A DNA stretch of 64,000 nt from Phytoseiulus persimilis (taxonomy: Eukaryota > Arthropoda > Arachnida > Mesostigmata > Phytoseiidae): positions 34,592,745 to 34,656,744 of the forward strand of contig CM075102.1 in assembly GCA_037576195.1 (NCBI GenBank), given 5' to 3'. The notes beneath the pieces were generated by a model. It was not told the DNA's origin. It ran no database searches and saw only the letters and a list, made by a program, of their open reading frames with translations. The translations under genes were made by a program, and so were the position numbers. This document shows, in pieces, positions 47,556-61,268 of the stretch. Every line of letters starts with the position of its first letter. Positions within the stretch are counted from its first letter, which is position 1.

Positions 47556-50500
47556 TGTACTTCAGAGGAGGAGCATTCCTAATGATTCCACCCCCGAACG
47601 CAGAGCTCCGCGAGTGTGTCAGCAATGCAGAGAAGAAAGCACAAGGAGAACGGACCCCAATGGTACTGTGAAAAGGAAGCACTCCACGTCCGGAAACTGT
47701 TGTCGATCCGTACAGCACTCATGCAGACGTTTCTCGCAGCCGTTCTCCGTCGGAACTCTGAATCCAGATTTTGTTTCTTCGTGGTGAGAGTTCCATTCGT
47801 GGCTGGCGGAGCCCATCGATAGCGGAGAAATCGTCTTCGTCAGGAAGATCCGGGTTTCCGCGCTCGGCCAAGAGCAATTTCTGGGCTCGAACGAATATTC
47901 GCCAATCGAAGCTCATCGCCGGTGAACGGTGTCACTCCGGGATCGGATGAAGACGTCAGCTATTCCTGCGCGCAGAACTGTCATGATTCCGTCTTGTGCA
48001 GGTCAAGACGGTGATCGGATGTCGACGAGGTCTTCCCGTGATAAGCAGTGAGAGGTATCGTGTGTCTATTGCACCGGAATCTGTTGCTAGCGGAACCCAC
48101 CGACTTACAGCCAGCGAACTTCTCGTGTTTCCTATCCTGCCGAACGCGCAGGAATGGGGAGCGACGACCGAACGTTAGGTAGCTGATCCCGGTTGGCGGC
48201 TCCTATTTCCCCCGAGTCATGATGACACTCATGCGCACTTGACGAGTCAGACAAGTCCCGATCTGGAGAGCGACGAAGCTCGACGAAACTCGTTCGCGGT
48301 TTCCGATCGCCTCCAACAGCTGAACCCGAGAGAAGAGGAATATGAGCTAGCCCCAGGGCTAGGAACGTCTCCCACGTGAAGCACTTCAGGATTGAAGTGT
48401 AACTGTGTGTTCGAGAACGAAGACGGATGCCTCCGTCCTGCCAGTCGGCAGCGGACTAGGAGCCCGGCGTTCTCTCGAAGTCCAATTGTAGACGCACGTC
48501 CGTCTTGGCTGTGGCGTCTATCACCCAGCCTTATTAGATTTAGTTTGGATGTTTCACACAGCGACCCCACCTGTCAAAACTGTTTTAGCAGAACGGTCTT
48601 ATCGCTGCCGAGAGAAAGAGAGCTGGCTCGGAGGCGGAACGCACCGCCGTAAACCGTATTGGATTTTTCGATCTCATCATTGGGTTTGGCCAGCGGGCTT
48701 TGGTTGTTCGTACGGCCACATGTTCCACTCGACGCTCCACAACGATTGCGCAACTGGAGAAGCTGCCAATTCCTGCGAGTGACACTGCCCCGACAGACGG
48801 AACGTTATTCACGGCCTGCAGACAGAGTTGATCGATGGTGATGGGGCGGATGGAACAGAGATAAAGACCTTCTCGAAACGAGCGGTTGCAGATGGAAGCT
48901 ATCGGCTGGGTAGCAAACATTTTTTTGAAGCGGTGCTGGGCGTCAACCACGATTGGGGTCAGATCACTGCATCAACCCCGAGGCTCGGCGCGTACGGAGA
49001 TTCGCATCGATTATTATTCGAACATCGAGCTAGCTACAGATGGGTTTCGCGGGTTTCTTTGTTCACAAGCAGTGGATGGGGCTCCCGAGGAGCTGATAAC
49101 CCCCGCCTCACCCCTGCTCCGCTCACGGTCCCCCTCCGGGCCACGATTCCCTCACACTCAGATGCAGTGGTTTTCCATCTCGTTCCGTCGCGTGTTGCAT
49201 TGAAGAAACGAAATAAATTCACGCGGAGGGCTCCGTCGAGGGGCCCTGAACCTTATTAGCAGTTTCGCACGCTCAGCGTGTTCCTCCTAATTGAGGAAGC
49301 ATTAGAAGGAGTTCTTCGCACGAGCTGCATTCCACGTTCCCGATCGAGTAGAACTCGCAGCTCATTCCTCCGCGCTGACGTTCGTTGTTCCGCACTTCCA
49401 TTCTCCTTCTCCCCTCCCCGCCAACAGTTTTTCCTACACAGTTCCGTTGTTGTACCGAGCCGTCGAACGAGTCCATCAAGTACGCCTCTCGTGAACAGTT
49501 CAACAGTGTTGAGTGCTCGGTTTTTGCAGCACCGACAAGCGGATGCGAAACCTATGGGATGGTGGACTCGCTCCCACGAGCCTCCCAATGAAGGCATTGT
49601 CAGCAGTTGATGGAGATATTCGGAAACTGCGAGGCAGAGACTGACTGCATGCATAATGACTCTTCGGCGAATGTGTCCCATCGTTCGCGCTCTCAATGCC
49701 GGACCGAGTTGAATCCCTGAGCACCTGGAGGATGATTCGAGCTGTTTTTTCTTCATTCCAACAATCGCGTGACGAAGCGGGCCCTCCTCAACGTGATCCC
49801 TCATTATTTAGTCTCTTGCCTCGTGTTGGACGTTTGAGATCGGGGTTTGGTTCCATTATGAAATCGCACCATTCCCCGCCCAGTACGAGGCTGTCTCAGT
49901 CGAATTCGTCGGAGTGGCCTCCCTTCATCAGCGAATATCTTGTAGCAAAACCAGGAAAGAGGAGCATCCGGGCGATCTCATGTAGTTTTTCATTCAAAGT
50001 TTCTCAATTTCCTTTCGGTGTAGTTGCATGCGCCGTCGGCTCCCCGCCTCGATCGCGGCGGAGAAATCAGTGGCTCTTCAACGAGGACCACAAAAACAAT
50101 TCTAAGGCTTCCCGAGACCTTCGTACAGAGAAGTTCGAACGACATCGACGCCTTTCTTTCCGACTGGGGTGCTGTTGCTTTCGCTGTGACGGAAAGGATT
50201 CCTCGGCACCTGTATACTTCCAGTCTGTTGTCGGAATGGAAGACCGAGAGGGGCGACCGAAGAACCATTTATTATGGCCTTGTCCTCAGGGCTTCGGATT
50301 GCTGACACGCGACATCGTCTACAAAGAAGCCTCCAGCTCTCCGCTTCTCTCTCTCTCTCTTAGGAAATAGACTCTGTCCGGTTCCTCCCGAGAACATGCG
50401 CGAAACAGAGGTCGACGCGGCTCTCGGAGGATCAAACATCCCGTCGCTTTCCATCAACTGAACTCGAGATTATATCAGCGATTCAAGTCGACGGCGAGCG

Positions 50501-53500
50501 GGGTTGCACGAACCTTTTTGTAATGTCCCGATCTTCCCGATATCCTAACATTGGGCTTCTCCCCAGCTCAGGAGAATCCAAATGGTTTTATGAAACCATC
50601 CGAATGACTTCCCAATGTTCGATCGAATTTCAGCGGCAATACCTCGTAACACAGGAATATAGTTCCCACAAAGCGAAGAACAACACAGCACTCAAAATCT
50701 TGAGCTCACGTGATCCCGGCGGCGCTTCCTCAGAGCAAGTTGGAGTGCTGATGTTTTCCGGAAGTCAGACACCGCCATTATGTTCATCAATGCCCGCCAT
50801 CTTCCGAGAGGATTCCTCGTCCGCGCAGACTCGTTCCTGGAGAGCCCGAGTGAAGTGAGCGGCGGAATAGTCATCCAAAGCGATTTCCAGAGCTCGGACA
50901 CTGGGAGCCACTGTGCAAGGAACGCTTTGTACTCGGTGATCAAAAGAGCCCGGGGGAGCCGCGGCCGCCGCATGAATCCAAAAACGCTGCCGACGATGCA
51001 CTCACGGAGCCGCGCCCCGTTGCGTCGAACAATGTCAGATGGCAGAAATCTTGTGAAGCATCTTCCCTGGCATTCCTACAAGATGGATTTTCGTGTGCTG
51101 TTAGACAGAGAGAGAAATCAATATTCTTGTTGGTGGCGCTCCTCTCACTCCTGCAGTGTCCGGCTCGACGAAAAGGGTACGATCGTTAACAATGGGACCT
51201 GGGAGGAATATCATTTTCCTGCATTCCCGAACGACCGCAGAACCACCGAAAGCAGTCTTGAATAACGTCGAGCTCCGAGGACTTTTGTCCATCACAGAGC
51301 GAACATGATCCGCGGTGGATGGGGTCGGAGAAGAAAGCAAAGGAGCTGAGCAACTGTTGGCTGAAGATTCATCTTCGTGGAAGTTTCCGTTCGACGACTT
51401 TTCTCGAAGAGATGAGAACTAGCGACGAAGGCTTCTGACAGTTCTTGGGGCGGCTGCTGGTAGACATATCGCGGGAGGCAAATAGCTCCGCTTCGACTGA
51501 GCGCTGGCTGCCACCTGAAGCGGAGAAAAGTCTCGTCTGACACCAACTAGGACTCGTAGTTCCTGCCTCGATGAATGCTCGAATGACTTCGAGGGTCTGT
51601 TGATAGTTCTAATACCCACTCCTTGCACGAGAGTTCAGAGTTCATTGAACGTTCTCGTGGATTCATCTCCGTCCACGTCGCGTAATGCTGGATGGGGCAT
51701 CCTGAACAGTAGGTTCGAAGTGCGACAAGGAACGTAGTTCCGACTCGATGATGCAATGCCATGCGTGTGGCAGATTCCGGGAATCCCTCCAAAACTTCGG
51801 TATCTAATTCCGTCGGCGCGGCCTCCCGCCTCGGAACCTTCTCGGAGTGAAGCAAGGAGAAACGGTGGAGGTGGGAAAAAGAGCAGGAACGAGTATTTAC
51901 GCGGGAGATATGTGGAGACTCTCTCATTTCGCCTCGACGTCCTCGTAAACGCAGGAACAGTAAAATCTCCGGGCGTATTTGCTGCTCAGCGTTTAGCTTG
52001 TAAGTGAAAGAGCACATATCTCCTGAAAAGACTATTTCCCCGCGACTCTCGAGCTCGTTCGAATCTCCCGAGCCCCTCGTGCTACGAATGAACGAGCCTC
52101 GTGTAAACAATCATCGAACAAACAAGTGACTCACAAACATCGGGATGGAGCTAAGCGCAGAGTGGGAGGAATAGAATTTTTAGATGGCTCGAGAAGTCTT
52201 TCCCTCTCCTGATTCCCGGGAATTTTTCCTCATAGCCTGTACACTACAGGATCCAACCAGGGTGGGAGTGAGCCGTCAAGGCATTGGAGCTCCGATTGCG
52301 TCGAAGCGAGGGACACGAACTGGGAGCCTGGAAGGTTTTTCAGATTCACTCTACAGGAGCGTTTGCCTAGATAGGATTATCATCCAGAAAGGGCTTACGT
52401 CCGTCAGCCCGCGGGCGGCCGCGAGCATCGAGCACGAGAATACACACTTCCTTTGCCAAGACTTGGGCGTTACTTCGACACTCAAGCTAAGAATCTGCCG
52501 CGCCACGAAAGGATTTCATGACCGAACCAAGGATGATCGCGGAACTCAGATGTCTCTCTTGTCGAAAAAAAAACGCAAGTTGACTCCCATCGCCAGCTGG
52601 GTTGTATTTACAAAATCTTGTTTGGGCAGCGCATTAATCACTTCATCAAGTACGCGATTACCCTCCAGCGAAGAGTGTTAAGCTCGGAGAGACGTCTGTC
52701 GTTCTTCTTCTTCAGGGTCGCGGCCCGGGCAGAGCTCGTGGCCTCCGTGAAGCGAGACTTCGCTCCAAGCTGCGTTGTTCTGTTCCAAAATACTTCCAGG
52801 ATGATGATACATTCTTCGTACAGGTGGGATGAAACTATACACGATGGATTGAGGTGTGAGTTGAGATTTGGCCTCTGTTGGGAATCTTTGGGTTCCTGAG
52901 ATTATTCGGAGACGACTCGATGTTTCAAACGTTCGAGTCCGAATGATTCCGCACATGGCCGAAGGGTCGTGGGACAGTCACTCGGATAGCCTGCAGTTCT
53001 TCCTGTGGATTCAGTCAAGGGTTTAGAAATCGACTTGAGCGCTTGTTCCCGTCCCCCGGAAATCCTCCGAGTGGACACTGCGGGCTCGCTGCCTCCGCCG
53101 GATGGCCCAAAAACATCCGCCGCTGAACCCCCAGCCGAATCGAAGGATGAAGAGAGCTGGTGGGGAACTAATGAAAAAAGCCGAGGAGGGTAAAGGAAAA
53201 GGATTAAGGCGACGTCATGAATGGGGATCAGCTCCAGATGATGGAGCAGGATATCTCGACACGCACAGTCGCCGACACAATGCTGGTGGGTTGACAGTGA
53301 GGTTATCGGGATGCGAATCCGCCGACATGAGGCTCACGACCCTCTTTCCAGAAACTCAGAATGCAGATAGTGGGAAGTTTGAGAGCCCGAGCTGAGCCGC
53401 GCAGCCTCCGTTCGAGAATAAACGGGATCACAGTAAGACGAACGCGAAAATTATGCACAACCAGAAACGATAGAAAATAAACTGAGGATGAGCGATCGTG

Positions 53501-56500
53501 TCGGATCTACACGTCGCTTGGCCTCGATGGATAGTCGTCGAACTTTACCTGAATTGGCACTTCGTCGTCGTCGTCCTCATCCTCTGACAAAGGATGCGGG
53601 GGTCGAGGTCTGTCGACTGGCAGATGTATTTGGGGGATTTGCAGCGGGAGGGTTCCCGTTCCCATCGTCACCGTTACAAGCGGCGGTGTAATCTCTTCAC
53701 AGTTCGTGGTTTGACTGCTCGTCACTCCTGCGAAGAATACCGTTGTGAAAACCCTCGGTTGCATATGAACTGCTCGTATCCAGTTCACCTCTACTCCTAG
53801 CCTCTATTCCAGCTTCGGCTACGAAGCTCTCGACGCCGCCTGCATTCCCTCGACGGGGTCCTGGATGTCAGCTTCCAGGCCGTATCACATTATATCGAGC
53901 AGAGTTATCGCAAAGGGGACCGCTTCCGTAGCCCTCAAGTTCAGGACGTACCCTTACCCGAATGTCCGACGGAAGAGTGTCGTTTGCTGAGGCGTAGAAA
54001 TCGGTCTCTCCGAACGAACTCGTCGTAGATATGATACAGTCTCGCTTCGTATCTCTCCTGTCGCACATACTGCAATGATTGTTCATCTTTAGCTCAGATG
54101 TTTCCTTCCCGCTGTCATTCTCCTCTATCTCGGGATGATGACGGTAACGTCGATGCTGATGCCAATGACGACGTCGACGATGGCCAGCGAAAACGATATC
54201 AAAACGTCGATGGACAATCTGCGAAACTCTATACAGGCTTGGTACTGGTCTTATAATTCGATGCTCCACCCTCGAAGCAAGCGGCCCCAAGTGAGCCAGA
54301 GTTGCCGGCCGGGCTGGCGGGCGGTCTGTCGGTCGGTCTGGCCGAGCGGTTCGTTCGATCGAGGTCAACAAGATCTCCTCAATTATAACGGAGCTCGAAC
54401 CACAAAAACCGGAGAGCAACCAAACTTCCTGTCATCGAGCCCCCCGGCGAGCAAACCTAAAACGATGAATGCATCGTATATCTGGGGCGTAAACACGACG
54501 ACCTCTTTTGATTCAATTGTTGCCGGTCATCGTTCGAGTGGTGTAGACGTACAGCTTTGGTGTGGTCGCCGCGCGGCGCCTCCGCCATTCCCGCCGCCTT
54601 AGCTGCTGACGTCGCCGTGGAGAACAGCGTTTCATGACCTTGTTATACCGATAGTCTCGTTCGACTCTGTTCCCGGCAAGGTGAGAGAACACGTACTCTA
54701 CTCCGTGATGACCAACGATTTATGTGGCTTCAAACCGCGGACGCAGAAGCTGGCGTGGGACGACGCGAAGAGGAACCCTGATTACCATCCTTCCTCGCAG
54801 CGCGCTCCTAACAATGCTCTTGATTGAAGCTCGGAGAGCGAGCTGCGTCACCTCATCGACTCAGCAGCTTTATGGAAAGTGAAGTTTGAAGTAAGCGATT
54901 AAGCCCTCACCGCCTGGGGGCAGAGCTTCTTAACGAGGCTTCAGAGGAGCGACCGACGAACGAACGAACGGGGAGAGTGTCACCCAATTAACGTGCACTG
55001 CGTATGATCCTTGCGTGGTTGGTGGCGCCGTCATTGGAGGACGATCGAATTCGCGATGTTTACGTTGCTTCGATCCATGGCAGTAACTGGATCGGGCTGT
55101 GTGAAACGGAGCAGAACTGCATTTAACGGTCTGGGCCCTCGGCCAGAGCTCTCCCCGAGTAGTCACCGGGGTCCTCGCGGACGACGCCGGTAACTGCGGG
55201 TTCCGTCGTCATAGCCCCGGGTTCGAGACCAGCAACAACGATAGCGCCTGGACGTGCGCGATACCGTGGACGAGAAGGCGAAGCTAACCGCGATGATAAT
55301 AATGCCTCACGGAGCGATGGACGCACCGTCTCGTGGAAAGACCACGAGCGACCTGGGCTAATGGGCCCTCACCGAAGTGCCTCTCTGACCGACTTGAGCA
55401 CCTAGAAGCAACGCACTCATGAGCGAGACGAACGAACATTTCCTCCCGCTGCAGACGCAGACTTTGTAGCGACCAGATTCGAGATCAGGAGCAGCTTGAA
55501 ACACGCCGAAATCGCTCTTCGTTTGGAAACTCATATAATTGGAGCCATCAGGTGGATGAATCGATGCGGAATCGATGGAGCGCATCGGAAAGAAAAATCC
55601 GGCTCCTGTTCCCCTCGCTCCTGATCTATCAGGAAGCGTCGAACTCGTTCGAGGCACGCAACGAACTTGCCACGGAGTTTCGGAGGTGTTGGTGGAAGTG
55701 CGGCGCTCCGCAGAATCGCGCATTCAGAACCCAGAAAACTTTCAGCCGAGCCTTGCGGGACTCCAGACCAAACCATACGAGTGCTCAAACCGGAAGCTTG
55801 AAGGACGACGACGATGTTCCTCCATGATATGCTCACTCTCGGAATAAGGCCCGCCGAGCATACCGTGAACTTCCCGCACGTCTTCTTGCACGTACATGTC
55901 CTTTGGTCGTTCTGGAATCTTCCGGGGGAATAATCCCCTCCGAAGATCCGGCTCTCCCGCAGGAGCCCCGTAATGGAAATTGCATTTTCATGACTAGAGT
56001 TTTTTCTGTGGCCTGCTCCAGCCTCTTTGAAAACTTGAAACCGCTTTGCGTGAGGGTTTACTTCCATATCACTGGGCGCAGTTGGCTCCGCCGGGAACAA
56101 ACAAAGTAGAGTTTCAGGAACAGTTTCAAAGTCGATTTCAGCAGCGGAGGGTGGAGCCCGCCGCCGTTACAGAGCCAGGAGCCTACCTCGATGCAGTTGG
56201 GCAGTAGACCCGTCAGTCCGTCCGTCCGCCTGACTTGCCGCCTATCCGCCGGTTTGTTAGTGAGACAGCCGGCACTTGAAGCTTCAAGGAACTCGAGATA
56301 AGGAAATGACCATCATCGCCCTGTTGCGTTTCGCTTAACCTGCTCCGGCGGAGCAATTTTGATTCGCACAGGTCGTCAGATTTGCGGAGTGAACACCACG
56401 CCCCAAACTAGACGAACCTTGAGCACGACTCGGTACTTCGAGACGACGCCCCCTTCCGAAACTCCCCGCAGTCGCCATGATTCTGAATGGACGCTCATGA

Positions 56501-56534
56501 ACGAAAACGCTTCGTCATCAAAGCACGATACGTT

Positions 56535-58779
56535 CTATACGGGCGGAAGTTCTGGTACGGAAGTGCCGTCATCAGAATCGGTCACACGTGACGTGTCGAA
56601 ATCTTGATCCGACAACTGTGCGTGAAGCGATCAATGGCGAATTCGGTAGGGCCTTATGAGCATGGCCCAAAGATTTCGAGACATCCTCTGATGATGCAGA
56701 GGAATCCCGACGGGATGCGGCCAGTTGGACAAGTACCCCAACTGCTGGATTTCCGGTTGGTTCTCGGAGTGGGAGGAGGAATTGATACGCCGCACGGACC
56801 TACCTTCACGAGCGCTACGGCTAGTGCCAATGCGTACAGAAGGAGGACGACAATCACGTAGCCGACCGCGCGGCTTCCGCTGTTGGCGTGCATTTCTTTT
56901 ATTTGAGCGTGGGCAGCTGCCAACACCTGCGAAATAGAAAGTGTGGGGTCAGAGGAGAAGATGTGACGAGCAACGCATCGAGTCATTCGCTCCGATCGCT
57001 TCGCTTCGGAACGCAATCGTTCGAGTGGTTAGTTGCTTCCTCCATCCCACACCAGGGTGAGGAATGTTTGGCAGCTCTACGAAACCAATATGCCAGCTCC
57101 TCGGTCACAAGGGGAACGGGCGAGAAATTTGTCTCCACTTATGAGTTGGCTCTGATCGGGTGTGCTCTCGTCTGAGGGAGCCAGCCCGAGGCAATAGGCG
57201 GGAAGCAATTAACGGTCCTGGTTTGTTCTTGGACAAAGCTACGGGGTTATTGCAGCCAGTAATTCGGCCAACTCTGCCTGTCAACAGGAAAGTGTGTGTG
57301 CTCAGTCAAATCATTCATCAAAGTCCGCCATGGGACGCTAACGGAAGCCTCAGCGAGGGAATGAGTGGACGGCGACCAGCTGCGGGCAGGTAGGAACGTT
57401 CTCACAATCGTCAGAGAAAACACTGCGACCCGGGAAGTACGAACCTTGGCCGTGGCGTTCTGCATAGCTCCTGAGCAAAGCACTTTACTCAGAGTTGCAG
57501 CGGCTGGAGCAACCGTTTCAGATGTGGCTACGGCAACGGACATCGCTCGATTGAACGATCCAAGCCTCAGATTCCGTCACTCGGCTCTGCCTGGAATGAT
57601 GATCTTCGTTAGGGCCGGATTCATGCCGGATGATTCATCGGCGATTCGGGAAACTTTCGGCGGGATAATAATGGAATCATCCGTGGGTCCTTTCCGGGTT
57701 TTGGATATTCGTGCAGACATGAGCACTCGACTCCAAGCACAGGAGAGCCCCGCTCGATGAGCTCGTAGACACCGGTCTCGAGTTCGCAAAAGTCAAGCCG
57801 GACACCTCCGACGACGCGAACAGGAAAGCATCAACCAGTTCTCTATCTCGTGGGACAGATTCGAGTGTAAAGGATCTGTTGACACCTTGAGAAAACTGCA
57901 GGCCTTCGGACGATGGGACGAACCGAGAAGAGTGCAACGTGTCAGGTGAGTTCCATGTCCGGGGGCTCTATCGCTGCGATCCGCTCGTTGAGAGTCCTTT
58001 CTCTCTCACCTGTGCGTTTCTCACCACAAAGATTCGCTGGCTATGAATTAGTTCTCGAATGCAGCTCCGGCTTTTCCCTCGAAAAAACCTCATTGCTGTT
58101 TCCAGAGAAACTGCTGAAATTCACGCCTCGATATCAGAGTAGCCCTTGGTTGACTGGGACTAGAACCGTTTCGATGTAGGATAAATGTTCGTGTGAGGGG
58201 AAAACTTCAACTTCCATCCGAGTCGTTCCCATTTGCGAGCCCAGCGTCCCCCGATGGCATCGGGGAGAAGCCTTTCATGATTCGCTGACATCTTCATCCG
58301 TGATGATGGCGGGAGGAAGCGTTTCATGGTCTCTCTGAGAATTCCGCAGTTATCTTGTGGATATTCCCGCTTAACGAACCACAAGGGCCGGAGTACGTCA
58401 TATCTCGGCCGGGCCCGGCTCACGCAATGAATGAACATTATCCCCGTCGACGTCAGCCATCGGAGCGACTCACGAGCACTTCATTTCGCCCACTCAACTT
58501 CCTGGTTCCAGGCGCTCCTCGAGCTCGAGAAGAAATACGTTCCAGTTACCGTCCTGGTTCGTGACGTGCAACTTTCCCGGTCAAGGCTCGATAGCTCGAT
58601 GATGAATACGTCACGCGCTTCTTCCGAGATTTCTCGGCGTGGCCGCACTGACTCTCTCCCTCGGCGGGAGGCTCCCTCAAGGTTCAGAGATGCAATATCT
58701 TCAAACGATTCTCGTTTGTTTACGACCTTTAGCGTGGCGGCCGCTGCTTCTTTCAGCTGTTGTTTCGAGAGATCTAGAT
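56535..58779 (-). CDS. single-pass membrane protein (partial model)
   Basis: Four minus-strand exons: 58779-58550, 57895-57806, 56926-56804 and 56615-56535. Exons two and three are phase 0-0 (30 and 41 codons), and acceptors CCTGCAG, ATTTCGCAG and CACGCACAG and donors GTAACT, GTGTCC and GTAGGT fit. The first exon is helical and charged (LSKQQLKEAAAATLKVVNK, ISEEARDVFIIELSS). Exon three carries one transmembrane helix (GYVIVVLLLYALALAVALV). The terminal exon is a short acidic tail (SDQDFDTSRVTDSDDG, ending ELPPV). The 5' end is missing; a minus frame at 59264-58920 may be upstream but was not joined. No family is recognised. The membrane exon and tail are the firmest part. Confidence 0.52.
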
Positions 58780-59906
58780 CTTAGAACTCAAGCTGCTCTG
58801 CAACGCAATAAGCAACGCAGCTGAAATCTTCCCTGAGGCCGCACTGACCGCCTTTCGTATCGAGCTCTGCCCACGAAACGAGATCATGTCCTGGGCCCTT
58901 CTGAGCCAGCGTCGCGAGATCAGTGACGGACGAGACGTACAAAAAAGTGTGCCCCGATCGATCCTTCCAACCAATTAGGTGACCTGCGGAACAAAGCCTC
59001 CCGCAGCGTCCACCGCGCGAGCCGCGGATTTGCCATTGTTGGACCAGTGATTCGCAAGATGGAGCGAAAATGGAAACGGTCTCCGGTGGCCGATTCGCCG
59101 CTGCATTCGACGGAATAGCTTCCGCCGTCAGACACCTCTCTCATGACGACGCACGGTTGACCGCGAGCGGCCGAAAATACGTTCGCGAGCTCCCAGCGAA
59201 GCAGCAGATTCAGTTTGATAGCCTCTATGGCTTCGTTCAATACTCGATATTCTGACGATTTCATTGATATTCTCGTGCGAAGAATTCAAACATTTGACTG
59301 TATTCCCGACTGCTCCTGGCCCACTGTCCGATGTTCGAATCGGAATCCGAAACATTGGCTAGACATTCGCCGTTCTATATTCTCCGCTGCGCATAGTCCT
59401 CGCTCTCGACAGTGCAACTTTTCGAGCATGCATAGGATCTTCTTGGTTTTCACAACTCAGCCCGCTTGTTTCCTTCGGTCGTCCTGCCCTCTTTGTAGTT
59501 TGCGCCCTCAGTGCTTCAATTATCATATAGACGAGCCCTTGACGAAATCCGCTGACTGCCGATTCTCGCAAGAAATTTCGAATGAGCTCGCGAGTTTCGT
59601 CAAGCTTCACCAAAGCGAAAGAGCAAAGCGCGTCGGGAGCTTTGCGGTTGCTCCTACAGACCATGCTGCATGGATTGCTCATTGGCCGACAAAGAAGGAG
59701 GAGCATCGGAGAGGAACTAGCTCAAGGAGAACTCCGAAAGCAAGTGAACCTCAGAATCGGACTTATGTTGCAGCGCGGTCGCGGCGGATCAGCTGCAGCC
59801 AGTCATTCGTTCCAATATCGCGCCGCCACCGGCGGATATCCTCCACACCTGACCTCGCTCCAAGGAGACCGGCTCTGGATGGCGCCCTGCACGCCTGCCC
59901 TCTCGC

Positions 59907-60150
59907 ATGTTAATGTCGGTACGAAAATCTTCGGGAATGTGGCTGCAATCTCAGACAACGGAAGCTAAGCGAGCGTGCTCTCTGGCAATACAGCGGTCAG
60001 AGAATAATATCAGTTTTCCTGTTTTGGAAACTGGAGCCGTTCGCCAGGAACTCTCCAAGACTAGCGGTGGCCCCAGAGTGAACCTCGAGAGGGCACAAAA
60101 AAACTCCACCAGATATGTGATGGATGACACTCCTCCTGTGGAGTCTGAGC
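59907..60150 (+). CDS. acidic/polar protein, first exon candidate
   Basis: A frame from an ATG at 59907 runs to a strong donor GAGC|GTAAGT in phase 1. The later part is protein-like (NNISFPVLETGAVRQELSK, MDDTPPVESE). An internal acceptor (GGCAATACAG at 59994) offers an alternative start to the exon. It joins in frame to 60226-60344. No domain is recognised. Confidence 0.4.
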
Positions 60151-60225
60151 GTAAGTTCATTGAATACGTGGACCTCTCCTCTCACAAAACTGATGGAAAT
60201 CAGCGGCGAGGAATTTCGAACTGAG

Positions 60226-60344
60226 CCGATTCTCCCTGGAGATCTGAGCACGAGGAGGAGCGATCCAGGGAAGAAACGCTCAGAGTAGAATTCGATGGTG
60301 ACGGGGATACCCTATCGGTTCTGGCTGCCGAGAACATCAACCTC
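60226..60344 (+). CDS. acidic protein, second exon candidate
   Basis: Acceptor CGAACTGAG|CC and donor AACCTC|GTAAGA bracket an open stretch that continues the preceding exon after a 75 nt intron and leaves in phase 0. It is strongly charged (SEHEEERSREETLRVEF, then DGDGDTLSV). The acceptor is weak. Later plus-strand pieces at 60577-60782 and 61163-61268 may belong. Confidence 0.38.
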
Positions 60345-61162
60345 GTAAGAGCACCAGCGAGCAACGTTCTGAGAACAGGAAGGACATCCTGAGACGAGCC
60401 TGTAGGGTCACAGTTATCGATGTCATGTTTCCCTCCTTCGACTTCTGTCACTTTCCTCGACCGTTGTCCATCCGGAAGGAAATTCTCCCTGATTTTCTGT
60501 TCTTCGGAGTGAACCAGAACTCACGCCTCGGAGGGGTACCGGAACCGAGTGAAACAGTGAATCTTTTAGGTGTGAGCGGTGCAAATTGTGCGAATTATCG
60601 CGTCCGCGATGGATGAAGAGCTTGGAGGAAACTCGTTTGATAGAGAGGCGAGTGCAGCGGGGGACGGCTCAATCCTGAGTGGAGTTCTATCATCTCCGGT
60701 TGACAGATATCCATGTCGATTCACGCGCAGACTCACGTCGACGGAACTTGCATTCATTTTGGAGTACATCGACCGCAAGTGACCCCGTCGTGTTCCCCCC
60801 ACATGCTTCCCGCTCTCTCGACCGCAGACCCTCGTTGGTGATATTTACCACAGGTTCGAGGCGGCTCGATAAGTAGGCAAGTAGCGGCTCAGAAGGTTCA
60901 GAGGTATGCAAACACGCTACAGTTCAACCGTTTCAAATATGCAGTCAACATTCATCAAGGGATGTATGAACCTGCACTAATTCCGGTCGAGAGATTTCGC
61001 TGAATTATCTGCACGTCGACCACCGGGATCTGGGGCTCTGATTCTACGATCTGCCGCACCCTCCGGCATACTGATAAGGGGAAGGAGGTAACCGTCTTTG
61101 GTGATTTCCTCCGAATTCATCAAAGCCTCCTTCAACTCTTGGCGCGCTTTGAATATTCCCAG

Positions 61163-61268
61163 GAGAACCTCTCGAGACCATCATGTTTAGCCATGTGGAT
61201 GCAGATCAGATTCCTCAGACCCACCAGAGGGAGGAGGATCAATGCCAGGAGAGCATGTTTTGGGAAAG
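61163..61268 (+). CDS. candidate plus-strand exon
   Basis: Acceptor GAATATTCCCAG and donor GGGAAAG|GTATTA flank a frame reading IMFSHVDADQIPQTHQREE and CQESMFWE. It enters in phase 1 and leaves in phase 2. It probably extends the acidic gene starting at 59907, but the connection through 60.4-61.1 kb was not resolved. Confidence 0.3.

Larger units (their letters stand above)
45837..56534. other. stretch without a supported gene
   Basis: It contains many open frames of 100 to 224 codons on both strands, none with a domain or paired splice sites I trust. A plus-strand piece near 49000-49070 (EIRIDYYSNIELATDGFRG) resembles the end of a CUB domain but has no partner exons. Simple repeats at 47130-47157 and 47540-47555 are listed separately. 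Confidence 0.3.

Noticed and set aside
48970-49080. Plus frame resembling the last strands of a CUB domain
   Set aside because: Only about 20 residues match, and no other CUB part is found nearby.
49696-50370. Plus-strand open frame of 224 codons
   Set aside because: The composition is Ser/Arg/Phe-rich without motifs; the opposite strand is also open.
59215-59913. Plus-strand open frame of 232 codons
   Set aside because: It has no domain or splice support, is Ser/Arg-rich, and stretches this long are expected a few times in a window of this base composition.
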